Assembly: GCF_001044235.1 (NCBI RefSeq)
Contig: NZ_JYNL01000051.1
Span: 22,900 to 86,899, forward strand
Source: Mycolicibacterium chlorophenolicum
Lineage (GTDB): Bacteria > Actinomycetota > Actinomycetes > Mycobacteriales > Mycobacteriaceae
DNA length: 64,000 nucleotides
Reading direction: 5' to 3'
Part shown: piece after piece, positions 34,294 to 43,084 of the stretch
Numbering within the stretch: position 1 is the stretch's first letter
Layout of the letters: every line of letters begins with the position of its first letter
The notes under the pieces: generated by a model
Told to the model about the DNA's origin: nothing
Seen by the model: the letters and a program-made list of their open reading frames with translations, nothing else
Database searches by the model: none
Translations under genes and position numbers: made by a program

Positions 34294-34821
34294 CTAGTTC
34301 ACCCGTTCCTGGCTGAGCTGCGCGAGTTGACCGACGATCGTGCACAGATCCGGCAGGGTCTCCGAGTTCATCGTCTGGATCGACCACGTGATGACGTCGC
34401 CGCCCTTGGCCACGTAGATGCTGCACGCCGAGTCGTCGGACGCCTTGAAGCCCTTGTTCCCGTCGATCGCGAGCTCGGTCAGCGTGCGGCCGGCCTGCTG
34501 CTCGAGTTCACGCTCGGTGTCCATGTCGCTGCCGCGGTACCACCACGTCGAGATGCCCATGCCGGCCCCGACGTTGCCGATCATGGTGTTCTCCTGCCAG
34601 AAGCACCCGGCGTTACTGACCACGGCGGGGGTGAACAGGTTCGATCCCGCGGCCTTGGCCACGTCGGCGTCGGTGATGCCGTTGCAGTCCACGCTGCGGA
34701 ACCCGCCCCCGGCCGTGCCCGAGCCGCCGTCGGACGACGGCTCGGCCGAACGCTCGGCGCCGGAGCAGGCGGCCAGGGTCAGCGTCAGGCAGAGCCCGGC
34801 GACGAGGCGGACGGCGGTCAT
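34294..34821 (-). CDS. DUF3558-like lipoprotein (first of pair)
   Basis: The 175-residue protein has a lipobox LTLTLAAC with lipidated Cys near residue 19, then a Ser/Gly-rich linker and a small domain with conserved Cys at VDCNGI, AGCFWQ, SACSIY and LCTIV. This pattern fits the mycobacterial DUF3558 family (M. tuberculosis Rv0679c/Rv0680c). It is one base after the preceding related gene, so they form an operon and probably arose by duplication. The role is unknown; surface display is inferred from the lipobox. Confidence 0.82.
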   Translation of the reverse strand: MTAVRLVAGLCLTLTLAACSGAERSAEPSSDGGSGTAGGGFRSVDCNGITDADVAKAAGSNLFTPAVVSNAGCFWQENTMIGNVGAGMGISTWWYRGSDMDTERELEQQAGRTLTELAIDGNKGFKASDDSACSIYVAKGGDVITWSIQTMNSETLPDLCTIVGQLAQLSQERVN

Positions 34822-34822
34822 C

Positions 34823-35359
34823 TCACATGTCCGAGCGCAGGGTGGCCGTGAGGAGCTTCTGCGCGTCGACGCACGGGTCGCCCGTCTTCTGGCCGCGGTA
34901 CTGCACCCACCAGCTGAGCACCCCGGTACCGGCCGCCGCGGTGGCCGAGCAGGCGGCGCCGGTGACGTCGCGGCGTGCGGAGAACGCCTGATGCCGTTCC
35001 ACGACGGTGTCCTTTACGACGGCGCCGCGCCGCGCGGCCAGGTCGTGTTCGCGGGCCAGATTGCCGGTGTCGAACCACGAGAACGTCACGTCGATCGTGC
35101 CGGAGCCAGGGCGGGACAGGATGTACTGGCACACCGCACCGCTGTAGGGCCGGATGACCTCGGCTGCGCCCAACGTCGCCTGCACCGTGCTGTCGTCGAG
35201 CAGTCCGCAGCGGTCGTCGACGTAGCCGTAGGTGCGGTCGGGGTCGGGAACGGTTCCGTCCTCGCGTTGTGCCACGCCTTCGACGGTCTGCGCGCAGCCC
35301 CCAGCGGTCGCGGCCCCCAGGACAGCAACGGTGAGGACTTCGAGGACACGTCGGCGCAT
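34823..35359 (-). CDS. DUF3558-like lipoprotein (second of pair)
   Basis: The 178-residue protein starts MRRRVLEVLTVAVLGAATAG with a lipobox AGGC (Cys near 22). Conserved Cys appear in DRCGLLDDS, AVCQYIL, AACSATAA and DPCVDAQK, and the IDVTFSWFDTGNLAREHDLA stretch parallels WWYRGSDMDTERELE of its neighbour. It is the upstream gene of the pair and divergent from the DUF3060-like genes at 35423. Function unknown. Confidence 0.82.
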   Translation of the reverse strand: MRRRVLEVLTVAVLGAATAGGCAQTVEGVAQREDGTVPDPDRTYGYVDDRCGLLDDSTVQATLGAAEVIRPYSGAVCQYILSRPGSGTIDVTFSWFDTGNLAREHDLAARRGAVVKDTVVERHQAFSARRDVTGAACSATAAAGTGVLSWWVQYRGQKTGDPCVDAQKLLTATLRSDM

Positions 35360-35422
35360 CGCAGCTCACGGTACCCAGCACAACTGGCTGTGGCGACTCG
35401 TCCGACGTCGTAGGCTGCCGGT

Positions 35423-35791
35423 GTGACCACAACGGGACGAGTGCTGGCCGCGTGCGTGCTGACGATGTCCGCGGTGCTGACGCTGAGTCCGCCGGCGCAG
35501 GCCAAGAACGGTGACACCCACATCACCGGCCAGGGCGTCTCCCGCACCATCGACTGCAACAACGCGACCCTCATCGTGGTGGGGACCGGCAATCAGATCA
35601 CCGCGGTCGGAACCTGCTGGGCGGTGACGGTGCAGGGGTCCTCGAACGTGATCGTGGCCGACAACGTCATCAACGACGTCACGGTCTACGGCTATGACCA
35701 GACGGTGTTCTACAAGAACGGCGCGCCGATCGTCTGGGACCGCGGTCGCGAACTCGGGATGACAAACCGCATCGATCGGGTACCCGCCTGA
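35423..35791 (+). CDS. DUF3060-like exported protein
   Basis: The 122-residue protein has a Sec signal peptide (VLAACVLTMSAVLTLSPPAQ, cleavage after QA) and a repetitive beta-strand domain: IDCNNATLIVVGTGNQITAV, then VTVQGSSNVIVADNV and VTVYGYDQTVFYKNGAP. This pattern of short G/N-rich strands is that of DUF3060, probably a right-handed beta-helix-like sheet. The GTG at 35423 is used. The gene is three bases from a related lipoprotein gene. Function unknown. Confidence 0.82.
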   Translation: MTTTGRVLAACVLTMSAVLTLSPPAQAKNGDTHITGQGVSRTIDCNNATLIVVGTGNQITAVGTCWAVTVQGSSNVIVADNVINDVTVYGYDQTVFYKNGAPIVWDRGRELGMTNRIDRVPA

Positions 35792-35793
35792 GC

Positions 35794-36207
35794 GTGTATC
35801 CCCCTCGAGTACTCGCCGGTGTCGGTGTCGCAGCGCTGTCAGCAGCCACGTTCGGACTCTCCGCATGCGGGTCCACCAGTTCCGACAGCGACAGGCCGAC
35901 GGCCACGGCCGGCTCCTCCGGCGCGCAGATCGAGATCGGCAACACGATCAACTACGGATCGTTCGGCACGACGGCCGACATCGACTGCGCCGACGGGAAA
36001 TCCCTCAACGTGGGCGGCTCGAACAACACGCTGACCGTGACGGGCACCTGTGCGAACGTCAACATCGGCGGGGCCGACAACAAGATCACGTTCGACCGGG
36101 TCGACGCCGAACTGTCGGTGGTGGGACTGAACAACACCGTCACCTACCGCGACGGCGACCCGAAGGTCAACGACACCGGCAGCAACAACACGATCAACAA
36201 GGGGTAG
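35794..36207 (+). CDS. DUF3060-like lipoprotein
   Basis: The 137-residue protein has a lipobox LSAC (Cys25), a Ser/Thr-rich linker and the same strand repeats as the preceding protein: IDCADGKSLNVGGSNNTLTV, ANVNIGGADNKITF, LSVVGLNNTVTYRDGDP, GSNNTINKG. It is preceded by a two-base gap and starts GTG at 35794. The two genes form a secreted/lipidated pair. Its stop codon (TAG, 36205-36207) is in the same frame as the next gene, so read-through would make a fusion. Confidence 0.84.
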   Translation: MYPPRVLAGVGVAALSAATFGLSACGSTSSDSDRPTATAGSSGAQIEIGNTINYGSFGTTADIDCADGKSLNVGGSNNTLTVTGTCANVNIGGADNKITFDRVDAELSVVGLNNTVTYRDGDPKVNDTGSNNTINKG

Positions 36208-36327
36208 GTCGCGCTGCCCGACTTCGCGGCGGCGTTTCACGCGATCGCGGGTCGTTTCCGACACAGGACGATCAAGTCGACGGCGTTCGACGAGAGAAAC
36301 GGACACGCGCCGTTCAACGCCTCCGGT

Positions 36328-37161
36328 GTGGTCCAGGTCGGTCCTGGCCGGTTCGTGTTCATCGACAACAACGACCCGACAGCTGTCTTCGAGCTCGCGC
36401 TCGACGCCGATGGCGAAGAGGCAGAACGGATTTCGCGGCGCCCCCTGGTCGGCATCGCCGAGGGTCGGTTGCGCGATCCCGAAGGGCTGACGCGCATCGA
36501 CAGCGACGGCGAGATCTTCCTCATCATCACCTCCTCGCTGTGTGTGTCCGAGGCAGGACACCGAGTCAGTGACGGACTGGTGCGGGTCCGCTACACCCAC
36601 CACGGTGACCTTCCCGCGGAAGGCATGCACGGATTCCGCGATTGGCTGCTGCGCCTCATGCCATCGCTGGCCGCGGCAGGCCGGCGCACCCCCGACGACG
36701 GCGGGTTGAACATCGAAGGCCTCGCCTGGGATCCGCACACCCGCACCCTGCTGTTCGGCGTACGGGCACCCAACGCACCCGGCGCCGCCACCGTGATCCG
36801 GATTCCCGTCGACGCGGTTCGCGCTCCGTGGACGGTCCCGTCCCTCGGCGCGCCGTCGGCAGTGCAGATCCGGCTCCCCCGGTCCACCGCGGCGCAAGGT
36901 GTCCGCGACCTCTCCTACGACGAACAGACCGAAGACTTCCTGGTGCTGCTCGGGCGCTCCATCAGCTCCGGCGACGATCCATTCCAGCTCGGCACATGGA
37001 GCGGCGCCGGCGATCAGATCGAACTACTCGACGTCACCTTCCACCGGTCGATGAAGCCCGAGGGCGTCGCCGCGTTCTCCCGCGGCGGCGACCGAAAACT
37101 CCTGATCGTCGACGACCGAGGCGGCTACGCGGTCTGTGATCACCCCGCGGGTGGTCAGTAG
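36328..37161 (+). CDS. DUF3616-like propeller protein, start uncertain
   Basis: The visible 277 residues resemble DUF3616 beta-propeller proteins (NDPTAVFELALDADG, RDPEGLTRIDSDGEIFLI, GLNIEGLAWDPHTRTLLFGV, MKPEGVAAFS). The GTG at 36328 is the first standard start codon, but coding-like sequence in the same frame continues up to 36208 (FHAIAGRFRHR, NGHAPFNASG), with only a CTG at 36214 as a possible start and the TAG of the previous gene just before. The true start is thus CTG, or the gene has lost its start. It converges with the CotH gene with seven bases of overlap. Confidence 0.7.
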   Translation: MVQVGPGRFVFIDNNDPTAVFELALDADGEEAERISRRPLVGIAEGRLRDPEGLTRIDSDGEIFLIITSSLCVSEAGHRVSDGLVRVRYTHHGDLPAEGMHGFRDWLLRLMPSLAAAGRRTPDDGGLNIEGLAWDPHTRTLLFGVRAPNAPGAATVIRIPVDAVRAPWTVPSLGAPSAVQIRLPRSTAAQGVRDLSYDEQTEDFLVLLGRSISSGDDPFQLGTWSGAGDQIELLDVTFHRSMKPEGVAAFSRGGDRKLLIVDDRGGYAVCDHPAGGQ

Positions 37162-38843
37162 AAATAGAGGTTGGAGCCGGGCAGCTCCTGATGCACCCTG
37201 GCCCTACCGCCCGGAGTGAGGTCGAGCCCGAACTTCGCCATCTCCGTCGTCCGCGCGCTGACCAGATTGAAATAGCCGGTGTAGGCGAACCGGCCCGGCG
37301 GATTCGCCGGATCGGTCACCGGCACGGGGACCGGGGCGATCGTGAACTCTTCGGCGTGCTGGCCGTTGCTCGGCGCGCAGGTGTAGAGATACTTGTGTCC
37401 CTGCGGGGTCACCTGCGACGCGCTCGCGTGCAGATTCCGGCCGAAAGCCTTGCTGGTCAACGACTTTCCGGTCCCGAGTTGGTCGAGAGCCCACAGGTCG
37501 GCCGGATCGTTGTCGTCTTTGAGCGGTTGGTGGTAGACCTCGAAGTTCGCCGGGGTGGGCGCGCCGGGCGGAATCGACTCGGTGTTGCTCGCATGCAGGC
37601 ACGCACTCGTATCGTGCTTGAGGATGTAGACGGGATCGGCCGGGCCCGGCAGACCCGTGGCGATGTATCCGGCCGATTCGGCCAGTCGCAGTTGCTGCCG
37701 CACCAGGTCGATTTCCGTGACGACGTCGGGGACGCCGAATCCCGTCAGCAGTGCCTGCATCTCGTCGATCAGGGGCCGAAGGACGGTCTGCTGGTTCTCG
37801 CGGCTGAAGACCGTGTCGCGGTACGCCCGGATCTGGTCGAACAACTGCTTCCGGCGTGCGTCGTCATTGCGCACCAGTTGGGCGATCACGCCGTCACTGC
37901 CCAACGTGAACGGCCTGCCCGGCTGCAGTGTCTGGTCGATTCCCCAGGGGATCATCGTGAACCTGATGTCGCCCACATCCGGTGCCGCGACGGCGGTGAC
38001 GTCGTTGTAGAGGTAGGTGTTGTTGGTGTTGTCGGCGTAGCCGTCCCAGTGCTTCAGGAAGAACTCCATCGCGTAGATCTTGAGGAACTGACCCATGTCG
38101 AACACCTGGTCGGCACCAGCGAGGCCGTTCGCCTTGATGTGAGCGCACGCGAATGTGAGATCGGCTTTGTCCTCGAATTTGGACAGCGCCTCCACGCCGA
38201 TGAAGTCGAGTCTCTCCTCGACGAGATCGTCGTGGTGCTCGAGCTCGTACAGGTTGCCCTTCAGGTTGCCGTTGAAGTTGCGCTCGATGTAGCGCTTCAT
38301 CACCGGCTCGGCGTTGACGTAGACACCCGGGGCGTTGACGCCGGCGGCCCCCTGACCGATCGGCGTTCCGTTGACGAAAACGCGGGCGTAGTTGCAGCGT
38401 GAGTGGGGCAGCCCCGCCATGCCCAGCAATCGGTAGCCGAGCGTTTGTTTGACGTAGGACCTGTCCTGGATGGAGTTGTTGAGTGTGACGTAGCGCGACC
38501 CGATCAGGTCCTCGATGCCGGCCACGTTGGCGTCGCTCAACTTGCCGAAGTCAACATGCAGGCAAGGCTTGTCGCTGTCGATCGAGCCGCAGAACGACTT
38601 CTTCTTGACCCCCACGTCGGTGAACGTGGTCGCAGCCGGGAATTTCGTGCCGGATATCTCGACCGAGGCGGCCTTGCGCCACGTGTACCTGGCGCCGTCG
38701 GTGAACTCGAAGTTGCAGCGACCGCCCTTGGGCTCCTCGTTTCGCAGCGCATCCCACTCCGCCGCAGGCATCGTGATCTTGATCGTGATCACATTGTCGA
38801 TGGCGTAGAACGAATCGAGCGCTTGTTGCTGCAGAGCAGTCAT
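37155..38843 (-). CDS. CotH-type atypical protein kinase, with C-terminal trefoil-like domain
   Basis: The 562-residue protein has the CotH fold: an N-terminal strand segment (NVITIKITMPAAEWDALRNE), a nucleotide-site region LKGNLYELEHHDD, the catalytic FLKHWDGYADNTNNTYLY and metal-binding MIPWGIDQT. After about residue 430 comes a domain with CLHASN, LDQLGTGKSLTSKAF and GRNLHAS, which looks like a beta-trefoil. CotH kinases phosphorylate spore-coat proteins in Bacillus; mycobacteria do not make such coats, so the target here is unknown. The ATG at 38841-38843 follows GGAG. No signal peptide is seen. Confidence 0.8.
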   Translation of the reverse strand: MTALQQQALDSFYAIDNVITIKITMPAAEWDALRNEEPKGGRCNFEFTDGARYTWRKAASVEISGTKFPAATTFTDVGVKKKSFCGSIDSDKPCLHVDFGKLSDANVAGIEDLIGSRYVTLNNSIQDRSYVKQTLGYRLLGMAGLPHSRCNYARVFVNGTPIGQGAAGVNAPGVYVNAEPVMKRYIERNFNGNLKGNLYELEHHDDLVEERLDFIGVEALSKFEDKADLTFACAHIKANGLAGADQVFDMGQFLKIYAMEFFLKHWDGYADNTNNTYLYNDVTAVAAPDVGDIRFTMIPWGIDQTLQPGRPFTLGSDGVIAQLVRNDDARRKQLFDQIRAYRDTVFSRENQQTVLRPLIDEMQALLTGFGVPDVVTEIDLVRQQLRLAESAGYIATGLPGPADPVYILKHDTSACLHASNTESIPPGAPTPANFEVYHQPLKDDNDPADLWALDQLGTGKSLTSKAFGRNLHASASQVTPQGHKYLYTCAPSNGQHAEEFTIAPVPVPVTDPANPPGRFAYTGYFNLVSARTTEMAKFGLDLTPGGRARVHQELPGSNLYFY

Positions 38844-38958
38844 GGTCACGTCTCCCGGTGCGTCGCGGCGTCCCCTCAGGGTGCGACGGGGCATTCCGTT
38901 GCGCGTGAGTAGGACGCTACTCGCTTTTCCCAGCCATCGGGCCCGGACCGGGCAGGTG

Positions 38959-39737
<779 letters not shown>

Positions 39738-39741
<4 letters not shown>

Positions 39742-40469
39742 CGCGCCTCCATCATCTCGTCGTCGCGCCGCGCAGCCAGTTCCGCGGCGAAGTCGTGATA
39801 CGCCGCGCGCAGCGCGGCGCCCGGCCACCCCGCGGGCAGCAGTTCCTCGGGCAGCACGGGGTCGGTTCGCAGGTGGCGCACGATGCCCGCGGCGGCGGTG
39901 AACCGGCCGGGCACATCAGCGGCAGTGGTGATCTCGGCGAGCAGATTTTCGCCGGCGACGATCCAGCCCGGCAGATCCCACAGCGCCGCCGCCAACCCCG
40001 CGGGATCATCGTCGTGCGCGCGCATGGTCCGAGTGTGCCCGGCCACCTCGCCGGGAAGCTCGACGTCGAGATTGGCCGGACGCAGCCACACTCCTTCGCG
40101 GAGCTCACCGAACCTGTTGTCCTGCAGTACACTTCGGATCGAAGCCCGAGTGCGCGCGTCGTTGCCGACACTGGTGACGACCACCGCGGTCCACGACCCG
40201 TCCCAGCGCCGGGTGCGCGGGTCGAGCGCGACGTCCTGCCTGCGCTGCCGCGCCAGGAGCCGGTCGGAGAGTCGGTAGCCGTCATCGGAGCGGACGAGGT
40301 CGCCGGCGCTGACCATCCGGGTCAGCGCCACCCGCACCGTCGGCTCCTTGAGGTCGAAATCCGCGGTGAGCCTGAGCAACTCCGCCGCGGTGGCCCAGGC
40401 CGGATGGGCGCCGAGCAGCACGCTGAGCACCACCGAGCGTGCCGTCATCCGCCTCACCGGCTCGGGCAC
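39738..40469 (-). CDS. PaaX-like transcription regulator
   Basis: The 243-residue protein has an N-terminal winged helix (SVVLSVLLGAHPAWATAAEL, TVRVALTRMVSAGDLV) and the PaaX-type central and C-terminal parts (WDGSWTAVVV, REGVWLRPANL, PGWIVAGENLL). PaaX proteins respond to aryl-CoA thioesters in Gram-negative bacteria. Position inside a CoA-oxidation operon suggests it senses an acyl-CoA made by its neighbours and controls them. The GTG start directly follows the echA4 stop. Confidence 0.9.
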
Positions 40470-41408
40470 CTAGACCCCCGAGGTGGCGCGGCCGTGGTCG
40501 CCGAACGGTTCGTCGCGGCGACGCACCGCCTCACGGAAGCCGTGTTCGCGCGCCTCGGCGACGAAGGCGTGCCCCTCGGGCGTGTGCCGTGCCACGCCGT
40601 CGAACACCGTGGAGATCATCGCGCTGTTGGCCACGCCCTGGTTGTAGAGCGCGCTGTTCAGGGCGAGCTTGACCATCATCAGCTGGTTCACCGGCATGGC
40701 CGCGATGCGCTCCACGAGGCGCTCGGTACGCTCGTCGAGGTCGTCGGGCGCCGGCGCCTCGACTGCCAGCCCCCACTCGGCGGCCTGCGCTCCGGTGATG
40801 CAATCACCGGTGAGCAGAAGGCGTTTCGCCCGCTGATCCCCGAGCCGGTGCGCCCACAGACCGGCGGCCGGCACCCCCCACACCCGGGTGGGCGGGTATC
40901 CGATCTTCGCATCCGCGGCGGCGATCACCTGGTCGGCGTGCAGCGCGATGTCGGTGCCCCCGGCCACGCAGTATCCGTGGATCTTGACCACGGTCGGCTT
41001 GTCGGCGCGCATCAGGCTCGAGAACCCGCGGACGAACCGGCTCATCATCTGGTAGTCGATCATCGGGTCCCACGGCTGACCGGGAAGGTGGTTGATCGCC
41101 TGCGTCTTCCCCGACAGCACGGTGTCGCGGTAGGGGCTTCCGCCGCCCGCCGATGACGAGCCCTCGGCGTAGGCCGACAGGTCGAAACCCGCGCAGAACC
41201 CGGCGCCGCGGCCCGACACGAGGATCACGTGCACGTCGGGGTCAAGATCGGCGCGCTCGACGAGGGCCGACAACTCCAGCGGGGTGTCGGCGACGATCGC
41301 ATTGCCCTTCTCGGGGCGGTTGAAGGTGATCCGGGCGACCCGGTCGGTGACCTCGTAGGTCATCGTCTTCAGATTGTCGAAGTCGACGGGTCTGATCGCG
41401 TGAGTCAT
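40470..41408 (-). CDS. echA4: Enoyl-CoA hydratase family protein
   Basis: The 312-residue crotonase has GAGFCAGFDLSAYAEGS (oxyanion hole) and VVKIHGYCVAGGTDIALHAD. It is longer than typical crotonases because of a Gly/Ser-rich insertion (SSSAGGGSPYRDTV) and a linker before the second motif. The ATG overlaps the fadE8 stop by four bases. A longer merged frame of over 800 codons is a shadow across fadE8. Confidence 0.9.
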   Translation of the reverse strand: MTHAIRPVDFDNLKTMTYEVTDRVARITFNRPEKGNAIVADTPLELSALVERADLDPDVHVILVSGRGAGFCAGFDLSAYAEGSSSAGGGSPYRDTVLSGKTQAINHLPGQPWDPMIDYQMMSRFVRGFSSLMRADKPTVVKIHGYCVAGGTDIALHADQVIAAADAKIGYPPTRVWGVPAAGLWAHRLGDQRAKRLLLTGDCITGAQAAEWGLAVEAPAPDDLDERTERLVERIAAMPVNQLMMVKLALNSALYNQGVANSAMISTVFDGVARHTPEGHAFVAEAREHGFREAVRRRDEPFGDHGRATSGV

Positions 41409-43030
41409 GCCTTGACCATCGCGCGCTCGAGGATCGGCGCGAGATCCAGCCCGGTGGGCAGCATGCCGAACGCGCCGCCCCACTGGCCGCCCATCCGGGT
41501 GGCCAGGAACGCCTCGGCGACCGCGGGATGGCCGTGCCGTACGAGCAACGAGCCCTGCAGCGCCAGCGCGATGGCCTCGGCCACCTGCCGGGCGCGGTAC
41601 TGGATCGTCTCGAGATCGCCGAGCTGCGGCCGCAGCGCGCCCACGTGCGCATCGAGGCGCGGATCGTGGCCGGCGGTGGTGGTGAGCTCGTCGAACAGAA
41701 CGTCGATGCACTCGGGCCGAGTCATCATGGCGCGCAACGTATCCAGCGCGCTGACGTTGCCGGAGCCCTCCCAGATGCCCATCAGCGGCGCCTCCCGGTA
41801 CAGCCGCGGCATGCCGGAGTCCTCCACGTACCCGTTGCCGCCGAGACACTCCATCGCCTCGGCGGCGTGCGGCGTCGCACGCTTGCACACCCAGTACTTG
41901 GCAGCGGCCAACCCGATTCTGCGGAGCAGTGTTTCGCGCTCGTCGCCGCGCACGGCCTGATCGGTGGCGCCGGCCATCCGCATCGCCAGCATCGTGGCCG
42001 CCTCCGCCTCGACGGCGAGGTCGGCCAGCACGTTGCGCATCAGCGGCTGATCGATCAGGTAGGCGCCGAACGCCTTTCGGTGCTGGGCGTGGTGGATGGC
42101 ACGCATCAGTCCGTTGCGCATGCTGGTCGCACTGCCCAGCGTGCAGTCCAGCCTGGTCAGGTTGACCATCTCGATGATGGTCGGCACGCCGCGGCCTTCC
42201 TCGCCCACCAGCCACGCCGTGGCGCCGTCGTACTCCACCTCGCTCGAGGCGTTGGCGTGATTGCCCAGCTTGTCCTTGAGCCGTTGCAGGAACATCCGGT
42301 TGCGGCTGCCGTCGGGCAGGATGCGCGGCAGCAGGAAGCAGCTCAGGCCGCCGGGCGCCTGTGCGAGCACCAGGAAGATGTCGCACATCGGCGCCGAGGT
42401 GAACCACTTGTGCCCGCGCAGCGAGTAGGTGCCGTCGCCGTTCGGGGTGGCCTCGGTGGTGCCGGCGCGGACGTCGGACCCGCCCTGCTTCTCGGTCATC
42501 GACATGCCCGCGGTGATACCGGCTTTGGTGGTGGGCACCTTCAACTCGGGGTCGTAGCTGCGGCTGGTCAACAACGGCTCGTAGACCGCGGCCAGTTCGG
42601 GGTTGTGCCGCAGGGCCGGGACGACGGCGTAAGTCATCGAGATCGGGCAGACGTGGCCGGGCTCCGGCGTCCACACGGAGGTCTTCGCGGCGCGCACGAC
42701 GTGCGCACCGGGGCGGTCGTCCGCCCAGGGTGCGGCGTGCAGGCCGTGGCCGACGGCGACGGTCATCAGCTCGTGGTAGGCGGGGTCGAACTCGATCTCG
42801 TCGATCCGGTGCCCATACCGGTCGTGGGTGTGCAGCACCGGCCGGTTCCGGTCGGCGAGCTCGCCCCAGTGCTGGGCCCGGGTCGAGCCGCCGAGAGCCC
42901 CCAGCTCGTGGACCTCGTCGGCGCCCCACTGGCCACCCTCGCGGATCAGCGCCTCGGCCAGCACGGGCGAGGCCGCCGGGTTGAAGTTCTCCAGCGGAGG
43001 GACCTGATTGGTGACGACATGGGTGTCCAT
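41405..43030 (-). CDS. fadE8: Acyl-CoA dehydrogenase (AidB-like)
   Basis: The 541-residue protein is an acyl-CoA dehydrogenase of the AidB-like branch, oxidising acyl-CoA with FAD. Motifs: GMSMTEKQGGSDVRAGTTEA (FAD site), LRGHKWFTSAPMCDIFLVLA, ECLGGNGYVEDSGMPRLYRE and the C-terminal dimer region. The ATG at 43028-43030 is chosen; a GTG nine bases upstream is in frame and sits where a leaderless mRNA could start. It heads a four-gene operon with echA4, a PaaX-like gene and echA5, as in M. tuberculosis. Confidence 0.94.
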   Translation of the reverse strand: MDTHVVTNQVPPLENFNPAASPVLAEALIREGGQWGADEVHELGALGGSTRAQHWGELADRNRPVLHTHDRYGHRIDEIEFDPAYHELMTVAVGHGLHAAPWADDRPGAHVVRAAKTSVWTPEPGHVCPISMTYAVVPALRHNPELAAVYEPLLTSRSYDPELKVPTTKAGITAGMSMTEKQGGSDVRAGTTEATPNGDGTYSLRGHKWFTSAPMCDIFLVLAQAPGGLSCFLLPRILPDGSRNRMFLQRLKDKLGNHANASSEVEYDGATAWLVGEEGRGVPTIIEMVNLTRLDCTLGSATSMRNGLMRAIHHAQHRKAFGAYLIDQPLMRNVLADLAVEAEAATMLAMRMAGATDQAVRGDERETLLRRIGLAAAKYWVCKRATPHAAEAMECLGGNGYVEDSGMPRLYREAPLMGIWEGSGNVSALDTLRAMMTRPECIDVLFDELTTTAGHDPRLDAHVGALRPQLGDLETIQYRARQVAEAIALALQGSLLVRHGHPAVAEAFLATRMGGQWGGAFGMLPTGLDLAPILERAMVKA

Positions 43031-43038
43031 GTCGACCA

Positions 43039-43078
43039 CTGTTACATTAGCGCGACGGTCACACAAGATCTGTAACAG
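43039..43078 (-). promoter_or_regulatory. fadE8 promoter with long inverted repeat
   Basis: CTGTTACA (43039-43046) and TGTAACAG (43071-43078) are perfect 8-base arms separated by 24 bases. A TAATGT box (43044-43049, minus strand) overlaps the proximal arm, at the right distance for transcription to start near 43037. The structure suggests a dimeric repressor site. Confidence 0.6.
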
Positions 43079-43084
43079 AGTTGA

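Noticed and set aside
40470..42929. Minus-strand frame of 819 codons covering fadE8 and echA4
   Set aside because: Its first 500 residues are the wrong frame of fadE8; only the last part is real echA4, which has its own ATG at 41408.
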